The notes under the pieces are model-generated. The model was not told the origin of the DNA. It did no database searches and saw only the letters and a program-made list of their open reading frames with translations. DNA of 64,000 bases from GWA2-66-18 sp964537395. Its GTDB lineage: Bacteria > Elusimicrobiota > Elusimicrobia > UBA1565 > UBA9628. A program made the position numbers and the translations under genes. The stretch lies in NCBI GenBank assembly GCA_964537395.1, contig CAZIBN010000006.1:1-64000 (forward strand). Reading direction: 5' to 3'. Shown here piece by piece: positions 32,591 to 42,043 of the stretch (positions are counted from its first letter, which is position 1; each line of letters begins with the position of its first letter).

Positions 32591-34140
32591 GCGCCCTCGT
32601 CTTTCTCGCCGCCTTCTGTTTTTACCTCGCGGGCGCCTCGCCGTCGATCGCTCCGCGCGACTGCGCCGATATGGCTTCGGCCGCGTTGACGCTGGGAGTC
32701 GCCCATCCACCAGGTTATCCTCTCTATTCCGTTTTAGGCCATCTCTGGCTGACGGTCTTCCCGTGGGGAAATCCCGCGTACCGCCTCGCCGTTCTGTCGT
32801 GCCTCGCCGCCGCGGGCGCCGTTTTCTTCCTCTTCCTGAGCGTCCGCCGCCGTTATGGCGCCTGGGCCGCTCTGAGTTCGGCCGGTCTCTTTCTTTTTTC
32901 CGCGCCCCTGTGGAAGTTCGCGCTGATCCAGGAAAAATACGCTCTGCATGCATTCATCGTTGCTGTTCTGTTCTATCTGTCCGAGGGGGAGAGGGATTCC
33001 TTCTGGCGCCGCGCCCGTCTTTCTGGTTTCGTCGTCGGCCTTGGCCTGGTGAACCACCAAAGCCTTCTTCTGTTCCTTCCCGGCTTTCTCCTGCTGTGGC
33101 GGTCCGAATCCCGCCGTTGGGGGTCGTCGTTGAGCGGCGTTCTCGCCGCCGCTGTTCCCTGGGCCTTGGCCGCCCTTTCTCTTTACGCTTTTCTGTGGGT
33201 GCGCCTTGGATCGCTCAGCGCCGCTATGGCGACGTTGCTCCGCTCCCAATACGGTGCGGGTACATTGTCGGCTCAGCTGGCGCGCCCATTGACGCCAGAG
33301 AGCGCCGTCGTGCTTTTCGGCTGGTCCTTGAAGACCTGGGCTCTCGCCGTCTGCGTTCCCGCCGCCGCCGCGGCCGTTTGCGGCGCATACGTGTCCTGGT
33401 GGGAAGATCGGGACCGCGCGGCCGGACTTCTGCTGGCCGCGCTGTTGAGCGGGCCGCTGTTCATCATCATGGCGAGCTTCGACGTTGCCAATTGGGTCGC
33501 GCGCTCCGTTCTCGAGCCGGCCTTCCTGCTCCCGGCGCTCGCCGCAGCCGTCTTCGCGGGCGCCGCCGTGTCCCGTCTAGGGCGGTACGCTCCGGCCGGC
33601 CTGGCGCTGGCAGCCTCGGCATTTCTCCTTCGCGCCCCGGTTCCTGAGCGCCGCGACGATTTTCTCGCGTACGATTACGTGAAGAATCTTCGCCGCGCCG
33701 TGCCGCCCGGCTCGAACATGCTGGTGTCGGGGGACACCGCGCTGTTCGGCCTGCGATGGCTCGAATCGACCTCGCCGCGAACGTCCGATCTCGACCTGGC
33801 CGGCGCCGGCCTCACCGACGCGCGGTCCTGGCTCGCCGCGCGGGCCGGGCGCCCTGAGGTCTTCGTCGCCGGGCTTGCGCCCGGCGTTGTTCCGTCCGCG
33901 ACTCTGGAGCCTGAGGGGCTCGTTCAGCGCGCGGGCAAAGCGCGTATGCCGGCCCCTCTGATCCTCCGCCGCTCCGACTCCTGGCGCCGCGATGAGAGCT
34001 ACGCGCGCGACGCGAAGCTGTCCTACGCCTTCGCCGCCTGGTCCTCGGCTCGCCTCCTTGAGGCGCGCGGAGAACGGCCGCCCGAGACCTTGGACCTGAC
34101 CGCGGCCGCGCTCGACCCTGAAGATTATCGGCTCGAATAA
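32587..34140 (+). CDS. DUF2723 polytopic membrane protein, putative glycosyltransferase
   Basis: 517 aa. GTG 32587 overlaps the tsaD stop. About ten to eleven helices. The N-terminal SPSIAPRDCADMASAALTL and LGVAHPPGYPLYSVLGHL match the DUF2723 family; the Asp-containing loop after the first helix is typical of GT-C glycosyltransferases. A soluble C-terminal domain (about residues 355-517) includes MLVSGDTALFGLRWL. Substrate unknown. Confidence 0.82.
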   Translation: MSALVFLAAFCFYLAGASPSIAPRDCADMASAALTLGVAHPPGYPLYSVLGHLWLTVFPWGNPAYRLAVLSCLAAAGAVFFLFLSVRRRYGAWAALSSAGLFLFSAPLWKFALIQEKYALHAFIVAVLFYLSEGERDSFWRRARLSGFVVGLGLVNHQSLLLFLPGFLLLWRSESRRWGSSLSGVLAAAVPWALAALSLYAFLWVRLGSLSAAMATLLRSQYGAGTLSAQLARPLTPESAVVLFGWSLKTWALAVCVPAAAAAVCGAYVSWWEDRDRAAGLLLAALLSGPLFIIMASFDVANWVARSVLEPAFLLPALAAAVFAGAAVSRLGRYAPAGLALAASAFLLRAPVPERRDDFLAYDYVKNLRRAVPPGSNMLVSGDTALFGLRWLESTSPRTSDLDLAGAGLTDARSWLAARAGRPEVFVAGLAPGVVPSATLEPEGLVQRAGKARMPAPLILRRSDSWRRDESYARDAKLSYAFAAWSSARLLEARGERPPETLDLTAAALDPEDYRLE

Positions 34141-34160
34141 TCGGCGATTCCGCCGAAAAG

Positions 34161-34199
34161 TTATCCCCAGCGTTTCCAACGTTGAAAGTGCTGGGGATA
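34161..34199. repeat. 40-bp palindromic repeat, copy 1
   Basis: TTATCCCCAGCG...TGCTGGGGATA: 11-bp outer arms and an inner TTTCCAACGTTGAAA. Nearly identical to 56027-56066. It lies between the DUF2723 stop and the next gene, 67 nt before the TATAAT. Folding would give a strong hairpin, so it may also terminate transcription, though no T-tract follows. Confidence 0.75.
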
Positions 34200-34265
34200 T
34201 CTCGGGGCCTACCTTCCCTATGTGTTCGTTCATGAACCCGTAATCAATCTTTTGCGTGCGAAAGC

Positions 34266-34271
34266 TATAAT
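34266..34271 (+). promoter_or_regulatory. -10 box for the barrel/coiled-coil gene
   Basis: Perfect TATAAT, 7 nt before ATG 34279. No clear -35. Confidence 0.5.
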
Positions 34272-34278
34272 TCGCGCG

Positions 34279-35634
34279 ATGCGCTCTCTGCGTGCGGCGT
34301 TCGCCGTCCTATTGGCCCTGGCCCTGCCTCGGACCTCTTTTGCCGCGTACGAGGACGCTGGCTTCGGTCCCCGCGACGTCGCGATGGGCGGGGCCTTCAC
34401 TGCGGTCGTCGACGATCCCGGCGTGATCGCCTACAACCCGGCTTCCCTCGGGCAGGCCTCGGCCGTTGATACCTCGATGAGCTATCTGCGCCAGTTCCAC
34501 ATCCCGTCCGGCGAATCGGACCGCGATTCGACGCGCGCGGCCGTCGTCGTGCCCCTGCGCCAGCAGATGGTGAACGGAGCGATCGGCTTCGACGTGCGCT
34601 ACGACCGCCGCGAGAAGATCGGAGGCGACCGCGCCATCGGGGTCATGTACGGGACTCGCGGCATCATGGAGACGGAGGGCGGGGGCGTGGACTTCGGCGG
34701 CGGCTTCAAGCTTCTTTCGACCTCCTTCGACTCCGGCGGCAAGGCGGGATCGCATCTGGCCCTCGATATGGGCGCGCTCTATCGCTTCTCCGACCGCTAC
34801 GCGCTCGGCGCGTCGCTGCTCAATTTCGGCAGCCCGAAATTCAAGGGGGATCGGGCGCCTCTGACGCTCAAGGTCGGCGCGGCGGAGCAGGTGCGCGGCG
34901 TGATCCTCGCTGTGGACCTCACGAAGCGGGAGTCGTCCATGAGCGGCACAGGCGAGCACACGATGGCGCTTGGCTTCGAGCGCTGGTGGGCGACGGCGCG
35001 CGCGGGACAATACGCCCTGCGCTCTGGGATGTCCCTGGGCGAGGGAACGCATACCTGGAACTGGGGCCTTGGGTGGCGCGCGCAGGGCGCGCGCATCGAC
35101 TACTCGATGACCGTTCCCATCACCGGGATCTTTCGCCTGGGCCACGGGCTTTCCTTGTCCGTGCGCTTCGGCCGGGCCGATCCCGAGGGGGAGTACGAGA
35201 AGCTCCTGTCCCAGGAGCTGCGCTACCGGCGCCAGCTCGGTGAGGCGCTCGAGGCGAGCTCGATCAAGCAATGGAAGCTCGCCGAGGAGCTCAATCGCCT
35301 TCGCGCGGAAATGGCGACCCTCAGCAACGAGGTCGAGATGAAACGGGCGTCCGAGGTCGACGCCAAGCGCCGGCTCAAGGAGCTCCAGCTCCGCCAGCAG
35401 AAGGCCTCGGAGACCTTCGAGAAGGTGAAGGCCGACCGCGAGGGCGCCGCGCACCAGGTCCGGGTCTCGCTTTTCCAGGAGGACTGGCGCTCCTATCAGA
35501 AGGCCAAGCTCGGCGGCGCCGCGGATTCCGTCCTGCTCGAGCAGATCGGACGGATCCTGCGCGAGTATCGCGACGCGGGCGTGGACCTGAGCGACGCCAG
35601 CCAGGAGCTGCGCCGCCTCCAGAGGTCCAAGTAA
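34279..35634 (+). CDS. PorV/UPF0164-like outer-membrane barrel fused to a coiled coil
   Basis: 451 aa. Signal peptide (MRSLRAAFAVLLALALPRTSFA); the barrel (about residues 23-297) opens with the PorV-type signature FGPRDVAMGGAFTAVVDDPGVIAYNPASLG. After the last strand (LSLSVRFG) comes about 150 residues of charged helix (ELRYRRQLGEALEASS...LRAEMATLSNEVEMK), a predicted coiled coil that is absent from ordinary PorV proteins. It would sit in the periplasm. ATG 34279 is fixed by the signal peptide and the -10 box. Cargo or partner unknown; the next gene is also coiled-coil-rich. Confidence 0.75.
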   Translation: MRSLRAAFAVLLALALPRTSFAAYEDAGFGPRDVAMGGAFTAVVDDPGVIAYNPASLGQASAVDTSMSYLRQFHIPSGESDRDSTRAAVVVPLRQQMVNGAIGFDVRYDRREKIGGDRAIGVMYGTRGIMETEGGGVDFGGGFKLLSTSFDSGGKAGSHLALDMGALYRFSDRYALGASLLNFGSPKFKGDRAPLTLKVGAAEQVRGVILAVDLTKRESSMSGTGEHTMALGFERWWATARAGQYALRSGMSLGEGTHTWNWGLGWRAQGARIDYSMTVPITGIFRLGHGLSLSVRFGRADPEGEYEKLLSQELRYRRQLGEALEASSIKQWKLAEELNRLRAEMATLSNEVEMKRASEVDAKRRLKELQLRQQKASETFEKVKADREGAAHQVRVSLFQEDWRSYQKAKLGGAADSVLLEQIGRILREYRDAGVDLSDASQELRRLQRSK

Positions 35635-35675
35635 GACGTTCATATTTCTGAAAAGAAATGCGGGGGCCGCGCCGC

Positions 35676-35681
35676 TATACT
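35676..35681 (+). promoter_or_regulatory. -10 box for the coiled-coil/propeller gene
   Basis: TATACT, 7 nt before GTG 35689. No clear -35. Confidence 0.45.
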
Positions 35682-35688
35682 CCCTCTC

Positions 35689-37494
35689 GTGGGCAACCTC
35701 CCTCCCGAAGACTTGAGCCGCGAGATCGAGCGTCTATGGACGCGTCTCGGGACCGCCTCCGCCGAAGCGGTGGCGCCGCCGTCCGCGCCACAGACGGCCG
35801 GCGCGGAGCTCGCGTGGGACACGGTGGCCATGCTCAAAACCCAGCAGCGTCGCCGCGAGGCCGCGCTGACCGAGGCGGTCGCCGCGAAAGAGGAATCGCT
35901 CAAGCTCTGGCGCACGCGCGCCGAGGCGCTGCAGGCCGAGGCCGATGAGCTTCGCACCCGCGCCGACGGCAGCGACGAGCTCGTCTACGCCCAGCTTCTC
36001 GACGCCCAGCAGCGCCTTGAGGGCGCGGCCCGCGCGCTCGAGAGTGAGCGTGAGGAACGCCGCCGCATGCAGGCGGCTCTTGAGGAGTCCCGGGCGCGCA
36101 TCACGGCCGAGGTCGAGAACGCACGCGAGGCGGAAGCCCGCTGGGCCAAGCGCGAGACGCAGGGCCTTATCGATCTGAAGGACGTCCAGTCGTCGGCCGA
36201 GCGCCGCCAGAAGGAAGCGGCCCAGGCCGACCTGGCCGTGAGCGCGCTCAAGGGCAGCCTCGCCGAGGCGAAGAACGCTCTCGAGAAGACCCTGGCCGAG
36301 CTTCTGCTCGAGCGCCATGAGCGTGTCCGCGTCGAGGAGGAGCGCGCGCGCGCCCTCAAGAAGACCGACGAGGTCGAGGCCCATTTCACCGACCTCCAGA
36401 AGCTTTGGGAAGAGGAGCGCGCGCAATGGCGCGAGCTCTGGGACCGCGAGCGCTCCACTTGGGAAACCCAGCGCCAGGAGCTCGCGCAGTGGGAAGAGAC
36501 CTTGCGCCGCGAGCGCGAGGCCTGGCACGGCGAGCTGCAGGAGAAGGAGAAGTCTCACCTTACCTTTACGGACAGCCTCACGGGCAAGATCCGCGAGACG
36601 ACCGTCGCCGCCGAGCAGGTCGCCAGCCGCATGCGTCAGATCGAGAACCGCGAGGAGCGCGACCGCGCCGCTTCGGCCCAGGTGAATGTCGAGGCCGACC
36701 GTACCAAGACGCTCCGAAACCGTAAGATCCGCGCCGCCGCGCTGGCGCTCGCCGGCGTGGCCTTGATCGCGATCTCCATCCCAGTCTGGCATTGGGGGGC
36801 GGAATGGCGCTTCGAGGCTGAAGCGACGGCGCCCGTTACGGCGCTCAATCCGACCGCGCTGGCGTTCGACGGTAAATTGATCTGGATCGCGGACTGGGGG
36901 GGGCGCCTCAGCGCCCTCGATCCCGCCGATCCGCGCCGCGCCGTTCGTGAGGTCGCCGTGCCCGCCGGCGGGATATTCCGTCCGACGGCCCTGGCGTTCG
37001 GCGACGGCCGGATGTGGACGCTCGACGCCGCGCGCGCGCGCCTGATCCGCGCCACGGCGGCGCGCCCCGAGGCTGTGCTCGCCACGGTCCCGTCGCCGGG
37101 CCCGGTGCCGGCGGCCCTCGCCTTCGACGGCTCTGCCCTCTGGTCCTACGATGCGGCCAACCGGGCGCTCTACCGCCACGCGGCCGATGAAGCGACCTAC
37201 CAGTCATACCCTATAGGGGAAGACGTGGTGCCCAACGCCTTGGCCTGGGTGGATGGCCGGTTGTGGCTGCACGACACGAAGTCGCACCGCATCATGATCT
37301 ACGCGCTGGAAGGCGGACGCTTCGTGCTGAAGGAGAATCATCCTTCCCCTGATAGCGCCACCGTCGGCTTCGCCGTCCTGCCGGGGGAATCCGGGCGCCG
37401 CGTGTGGGCGCTCGTCGGCCCCTCGGCGACCAGATCCCAGTCCGCGCTTCTCCGTCTGAGATTGCGACGCAGAATACCCTTTGCCATTTTTTAA
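35689..37494 (+). CDS. Coiled coil - transmembrane - propeller-like protein
   Basis: 601 aa, no known family. Residues about 40-340 are a long Arg/Glu-rich coiled coil with no signal peptide, so cytoplasmic. One transmembrane helix follows (about 346-366, AAALALAGVALIAISIPVW). The exported C-terminal part (about 375-600) has at least four repeats of the pattern aLAFdg-x-lW-x-x-D (TALAFDGKLIWIADWGG, TALAFGDGRMWTLDAA, AALAFDGSALWSYDAA, NALAWVDGRLWLHDTK), which looks like NHL/beta-propeller blades. It could connect a cytoplasmic scaffold with a periplasmic sensor or binding platform. Confidence 0.7.
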   Translation: MGNLPPEDLSREIERLWTRLGTASAEAVAPPSAPQTAGAELAWDTVAMLKTQQRRREAALTEAVAAKEESLKLWRTRAEALQAEADELRTRADGSDELVYAQLLDAQQRLEGAARALESEREERRRMQAALEESRARITAEVENAREAEARWAKRETQGLIDLKDVQSSAERRQKEAAQADLAVSALKGSLAEAKNALEKTLAELLLERHERVRVEEERARALKKTDEVEAHFTDLQKLWEEERAQWRELWDRERSTWETQRQELAQWEETLRREREAWHGELQEKEKSHLTFTDSLTGKIRETTVAAEQVASRMRQIENREERDRAASAQVNVEADRTKTLRNRKIRAAALALAGVALIAISIPVWHWGAEWRFEAEATAPVTALNPTALAFDGKLIWIADWGGRLSALDPADPRRAVREVAVPAGGIFRPTALAFGDGRMWTLDAARARLIRATAARPEAVLATVPSPGPVPAALAFDGSALWSYDAANRALYRHAADEATYQSYPIGEDVVPNALAWVDGRLWLHDTKSHRIMIYALEGGRFVLKENHPSPDSATVGFAVLPGESGRRVWALVGPSATRSQSALLRLRLRRRIPFAIF

Positions 37495-37527
37495 CATTCC
37501 TTTAATCAGCAGGTAACGTACGTACGA

Positions 37528-37533
37528 TACACT
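37528..37533 (+). promoter_or_regulatory. Possible -10 box for the Ig-repeat protein gene
   Basis: TACACT, 12 nt before ATG 37546. Weaker than the other cases; no -35 seen. Confidence 0.3.
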
Positions 37534-37545
37534 CTGGACCACAAC

Positions 37546-40500
37546 ATGATCAAACACCGGTGCACCTCGAACCTTAAGCGCGCGATCGTTCTCGCCGCTT
37601 CCTTGCTCCCGCTTCGCGCCGCGGCGCAGTCGGTTCAGGTTTTCATCAACACCGCCTACGTGGCGCCCCAGATCGTGTCCGGCAACCCCATCAACTGCAC
37701 GGTCAACGGCTCGGGCCCGTTCCTGTTCCTGTGCCCGCTTCAGTCCATCGGCGCGCCTCACGGCCCGCTGGACGGCGACATCTCCAATGAGCCGCACATC
37801 GAGTTCGAATCGAACGGCACCGCGCGTTGCAACGTGTCTCCGCCGACCGCCGCCGCGAACACGCTTGGCGTGCCGTTGCTGACGGGAACGGTCGGCCACA
37901 ATTACTGCAACGACCGGGTTTTCATGTGCACGCAGATCGGCGTCGCCAACAGCGCCGGCGGCGCCGTCGCCCTCGACGAGATCAGCTTCGAGCTGTTCAA
38001 GTTCCAGGACGGCTCGAACCCGCTCGATCCGGCCTCGACCCCGCCCCTGCGCACCTTCTTCATCGACGCTCCCGGCTCCGCCGGCGGCGGCGGCCCGGAC
38101 ACCGTTCCGAGCGACGGCATCAACGGCGCCTGCGTGATGTGGGACGGCTCGGCCAACGTCCAGGGCGAGTTCGGCAAAACCAACGGCCAGTACGGCTTTC
38201 GCGTCTCGGTCAAGACCAACCAGGTCGGCGCCAGCGGCAACATCTCGATCACGGCGACCCGCGCCTATCCGTCGGGCGCGGCGCTCGACAGCGCCGGCTC
38301 CCCGGTGTCCCAGAAGCCGATCGCCGTCGATGTGACGAACGTCCACGTCGTCCGCTCCTCACCCACAGTCGTGGGCCAGATCACCGGCGTCGCGGCCCAG
38401 CCTTATAACTTCACGTACCGTCTGTCGAAGGACGCGACGATGTACATCTCGATCAACGACGCGCTGCCTCCCTTCGCCCAGTTGCGCACCGTGGTTCCCG
38501 GCCTGCCCAAGGTCGGCGAAGGCACGCCTCAGGGAACCTTGCTCAACGGCGATTCCTGGGACGGGCGCGACAACAACGGCAATATCATGGCGGCCGGCAA
38601 CTATCTCGCGGTTTTCCAGGCCGTCAGCGTCGACCAATTCACGAAGTACACCGGCGTCGGCGTCGACAACTTCGGCGACATCTCCCTGGCGACCACCCGC
38701 CAGGTCGCTATCGACCCGCTGCAGATAACCGACATCCGCGTTCAGCCCCTGACGGGGGGCTCGACCTCTCTGGCCGTGATGTCCTACCTGCTGACCGAGG
38801 CGGCCACGGTCTATATCAATATCTACCCGCCCGGCACGCAGTTCTGCCCGGGCATCGGCACCACTATCAACGACGTTCCGAACGTGCTCGGGGATGTCGT
38901 CGGCCTGGGCGATCCGGTCAAGAATTTCGGCGCGAAGATCGGCGACTGCGCGACCGGCGTCCTGGTGCCTCCGATCAAGTCGATCACTGAGATCAAGACG
39001 CTGCGATCCCAGGTCATCAGCTTTTGGGACGGCCGCGACACCGCGGGGAACCTCGTCGAAGACGGCGACTATGTCTTCCTGATCTACGCCGCCCTTCCTT
39101 CCCAGCGCGGGGCTCCGTACCGGGCCAACAACTTCGACCGCCGCGTGTGGACCACGATCGCCAAGATCGGCTTCCTCCCGGTCCTGCGCGGGCTCGTGGG
39201 CATCACCCAGATCTCCCCGACCTCCACCGTGGTCGGCTCGAGCCCCGCGGTCGCCGGCATCAACCCGTTCACGTTCCGTTATACGCTGACCCGTGACGCG
39301 ATCGTGTCGATGAAGATATTCAATGCGAGCGGCAATACCCTGATCAAGACGATCGTCAATCAGGAAACCCGGCCCGGCGCCTTCTCGAACGCCGAGGTCT
39401 GGGCCGACGGCACGGATGACGCCGGCAATATCGTTTCCTCGGGCACCTATCTCGTCCAGCTCACGGCCATCGATCCCGCGCAGCCGAGCAAGGTGTCCAC
39501 GACGACCGCGATGTTCCCGGTCGACCTGTTCCGGATCACCGATGTCGCGGTCACGCCGCTGCTGTCCGGAGCATCGGACAACGTCGTCCTTAACTATCAG
39601 CTCACGCAGCCGATGTTCGTCGCCTGGAACATCTATCCCCCGGGCTCGGTCATCAAGGGCTCCGCCAGCAGCTGGCCTCCTTGCCCGGCGCAGTCCCCGC
39701 CGGCCGCATGTACGACTGGCGTCGCGGACACGGTGAGGGTGGAAACGGCCGGGCTTCAGGCTCAGCCCATCGTGACCTTCCGCGGCCTGCGCCCCGGACG
39801 CCTTAAGATCTCGGAGTTCTGGGACGGACGCGACGTCAACGGCCTGTTCGTTCCGGATGGGAACTATATCTTCACGCTCACGGCCCAGTCCACGACCACG
39901 CCCAAGTATTTCGCGACGGACAAGGTGTTCGGCAACATCACCGTGGCCCGCGGCTCGATCATCTTCACGCAGTTCAACGTGCTTCCCGATTCACCGGAGC
40001 TCTTCAACTCGAGCAACACGATCACCCTGCATCCGTTCACGATCAATTACGCGCTGACCCGGCAGTCCTCGGTGACGGTCCAGATCCTTAATACGAGCAT
40101 CCCGTCGCAGGTCATCCGCACCATCGTCGCCGGCGCCGTGCGTCCCGCTGGCCTGCTCCAGACCGACGTCTGGGACGGCCGCAACGACACGGGCAACTTC
40201 CCGCCGTCCGGCTTCTACCTGGTGCGGGCCGTGGCCGAAGATGTGGCCTCGGTTTTGTCCTCCGGAGCTACGGCGCAGCTGACCATCGCCTTCGATCCGC
40301 TGCGCATCTACGACCTCGCGATCACGCCTTTGCGCCTCGACTCCGGACCGGCCGTGCTCTCCTATCAGGTGTCGGAGACCATGAAGGTCGCGATCAAGAT
40401 ATACAAGTCAGGCACGGCCTTCGACCTCGCCGGCAACCCCACCCCGCCCGAGGCCCAGTCGCTGATCAAGCGCATCGTCGGCGTGCGCCCGGCCCGTACG

Positions 40501-41016
40501 CAGATCAACGATGCCTGGGACGGCACAGACTTCAAGTTCTCGCTTCTTAAAGACGGGTCCTATAAGTTCAAGATCGTGGGCTCGACCGACATGGCCGCGA
40601 TCGATGACAACACCGGCAATATCCTCAACCCCGGAGCGCTTTCGCTCGACCGGCTGATCGACGAGATCCCGCTGGTGCGCAACGCGTCGGTGTCGCCGGC
40701 TGAGGACTTCACGAACAATACCTTCAACTATCCGAACCCGGTCACGGGCGATTCGACGACGTTCCAGATACATGCGCCCTTCCGTGCGATCGTGAAGATG
40801 AAGCTGCATACGATGTCCGGTGAGATCGTGCTCGAGAAGAATTTCGGCGAGGTCCCGCCCGCCTTCCAGGCCGGGCCCGTGACCTACGTCTGGACCAAGA
40901 TCAATCAGTCCGGGAACAAGGTCGCTCGCGGCCTCTATTTTGCGGTGATACGGGTCGAAGAGACGGAGGGAGGCAGGAATATCCTCCAGATGGTCAAAAA
41001 GGTGCTGATCCAGTGA
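37546..41016 (+). CDS. 1156-aa secreted protein with six alternating FlgD-type Ig modules
   Basis: Signal peptide (RAIVLAASLLPLRAAAQS), a Cys-containing N-terminal domain (about residues 30-260), then six modules in three A-B pairs. A modules (near 266, 547, 804) carry Y-x-L-(S/T)-(K/R)-(D/Q)-(A/S) followed by WDGRDNNGN-type turns; B modules (near 391, 659, 916) open with (D)PLQITDI-like strands, a YPPGT segment and an SFWDGRD turn. The last 110 residues (FNYPNPVTGD... NKVARGLYFAVIRVEE...VKKVLIQ) resemble the C-terminal sorting or FlgD-Ig domains of secreted proteins. The following PorV-like gene overlaps it (GTGA), suggesting a cargo/outer-membrane pair. Confidence 0.75.
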   Translation: MIKHRCTSNLKRAIVLAASLLPLRAAAQSVQVFINTAYVAPQIVSGNPINCTVNGSGPFLFLCPLQSIGAPHGPLDGDISNEPHIEFESNGTARCNVSPPTAAANTLGVPLLTGTVGHNYCNDRVFMCTQIGVANSAGGAVALDEISFELFKFQDGSNPLDPASTPPLRTFFIDAPGSAGGGGPDTVPSDGINGACVMWDGSANVQGEFGKTNGQYGFRVSVKTNQVGASGNISITATRAYPSGAALDSAGSPVSQKPIAVDVTNVHVVRSSPTVVGQITGVAAQPYNFTYRLSKDATMYISINDALPPFAQLRTVVPGLPKVGEGTPQGTLLNGDSWDGRDNNGNIMAAGNYLAVFQAVSVDQFTKYTGVGVDNFGDISLATTRQVAIDPLQITDIRVQPLTGGSTSLAVMSYLLTEAATVYINIYPPGTQFCPGIGTTINDVPNVLGDVVGLGDPVKNFGAKIGDCATGVLVPPIKSITEIKTLRSQVISFWDGRDTAGNLVEDGDYVFLIYAALPSQRGAPYRANNFDRRVWTTIAKIGFLPVLRGLVGITQISPTSTVVGSSPAVAGINPFTFRYTLTRDAIVSMKIFNASGNTLIKTIVNQETRPGAFSNAEVWADGTDDAGNIVSSGTYLVQLTAIDPAQPSKVSTTTAMFPVDLFRITDVAVTPLLSGASDNVVLNYQLTQPMFVAWNIYPPGSVIKGSASSWPPCPAQSPPAACTTGVADTVRVETAGLQAQPIVTFRGLRPGRLKISEFWDGRDVNGLFVPDGNYIFTLTAQSTTTPKYFATDKVFGNITVARGSIIFTQFNVLPDSPELFNSSNTITLHPFTINYALTRQSSVTVQILNTSIPSQVIRTIVAGAVRPAGLLQTDVWDGRNDTGNFPPSGFYLVRAVAEDVASVLSSGATAQLTIAFDPLRIYDLAITPLRLDSGPAVLSYQVSETMKVAIKIYKSGTAFDLAGNPTPPEAQSLIKRIVGVRPARTQINDAWDGTDFKFSLLKDGSYKFKIVGSTDMAAIDDNTGNILNPGALSLDRLIDEIPLVRNASVSPAEDFTNNTFNYPNPVTGDSTTFQIHAPFRAIVKMKLHTMSGEIVLEKNFGEVPPAFQAGPVTYVWTKINQSGNKVARGLYFAVIRVEETEGGRNILQMVKKVLIQ

Positions 41017-41984
41017 TTACACGCCACGCTATCGCGCTTTTTACCCTGATCTTGCTGGCGGCGGCTTCCGCGCGCGCCGCCGACTCGAACGTCGGAACCA
41101 GCGGCGCCAATTTCCTTAAGATCGGACAGGGCTCGGCCCGCGCGATGGCTTTGGGCGGCGCGTATGTGGCGATCGCCGAGGGCTCCGACGCGATAGCCTG
41201 GAATCCGGCCGGGCTCGCCGTGACCCAGCAGCGCGAATTGGGCTTCTCCTATCTGCGCTACATCCAGGGCGTGGACTCGCCGCTGTATCTTGCCTACGCG
41301 CACCCGATGGGTCGGACCTCCTGGGGAGCGAACCTCTCCTACATCAACGTCGACGGCTTCGACGTCCGAGATGCCAACGGCGTGCCGCAGCCCGGCACCG
41401 AGGTCGGCGTGCGCGACGGCATGATGTCGATCGGCATCGCCCGTTCCTTTTGGTACGAGAAGCTGTTCCTCGGGAGCTCCCTGCGCGTCGTGCACGAGGA
41501 CATCGCAGGATCGATCAAGGACACCGTCGTCGGCGACGCCGGAGTGATCCTGAAGCCGAACCCGACTCTGTCTCTCGGATTCGCGCTGCAGAATTTCGGC
41601 GCGGGCACCAGCAACGTCGCGCGGATCACCCGCGCCGGCGCCGGCGTGCGGCTTGGCGATTTCGTGACCGTGGGCCTCGAGCTCAGCAAGGCCTCGGACA
41701 GTGGCGCGCGCGTCGGACTGGGCGGCGAGTTCCAGCTTCCCGAGGAGTACCTCGATGTCGGCCAGCTGTCCTTCCGCCTCGGCTACCGCAACAGCGACAA
41801 CCTCGGGCAGAGCACCGACGAGACCCTGAAGTCCCTGCGCATGGACCGCGCGAGCAACCTTTCCTTCGGCTTCGGCATGTACACCTCCCAGGCCTTCGGC
41901 TACGGCGTCTCCTTGGACTATGCCTTCGTTCCTATGGGCGCGCTCGGCACGGTCGATCAGATCTCGGTCAAGATGAAGTTTTAA
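41013..41984 (+). CDS. PorV/PorQ-family outer-membrane protein
   Basis: 323 aa. Signal peptide (ITRHAIALFTLILLAAASARA), then the family opening GTSGANFLKIGQGSARAMALGGAYVAIAEGSDAIAWNPAGLA, in which only the short blocks are diagnostic, and an antiparallel barrel ending in DQISVKMKF. PorV proteins act with type IX secretion to shuttle cargo; no other type IX gene is in the window, so that role is only suggested by the coupled Ig-repeat gene. Confidence 0.85.
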   Translation: MITRHAIALFTLILLAAASARAADSNVGTSGANFLKIGQGSARAMALGGAYVAIAEGSDAIAWNPAGLAVTQQRELGFSYLRYIQGVDSPLYLAYAHPMGRTSWGANLSYINVDGFDVRDANGVPQPGTEVGVRDGMMSIGIARSFWYEKLFLGSSLRVVHEDIAGSIKDTVVGDAGVILKPNPTLSLGFALQNFGAGTSNVARITRAGAGVRLGDFVTVGLELSKASDSGARVGLGGEFQLPEEYLDVGQLSFRLGYRNSDNLGQSTDETLKSLRMDRASNLSFGFGMYTSQAFGYGVSLDYAFVPMGALGTVDQISVKMKF

Positions 41985-42006
41985 CGGTTTTTTAATGGCC
42001 AACGTA

Positions 42007-42035
42007 TTGACACGCTATAGGTCGGGTGTTACACT
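42007..42035 (+). promoter_or_regulatory. Promoter of the Tad pilus locus
   Basis: TTGACA (42007-42012), 17-nt spacer, TACACT (42030-42035), then GAGAAAGG and ATG 42044 only 8 nt later. It is the only strong promoter before the ten-gene locus, although a further -10 box precedes the secretin gene. Confidence 0.75.
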
Positions 42036-42043
42036 GAGAAAGG

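Noticed and set aside
37546..41984. A full type IX secretion locus
   Set aside because: Only PorV-type barrels and an Ig-rich candidate cargo are present; no core translocon or peptidase gene is in the window.
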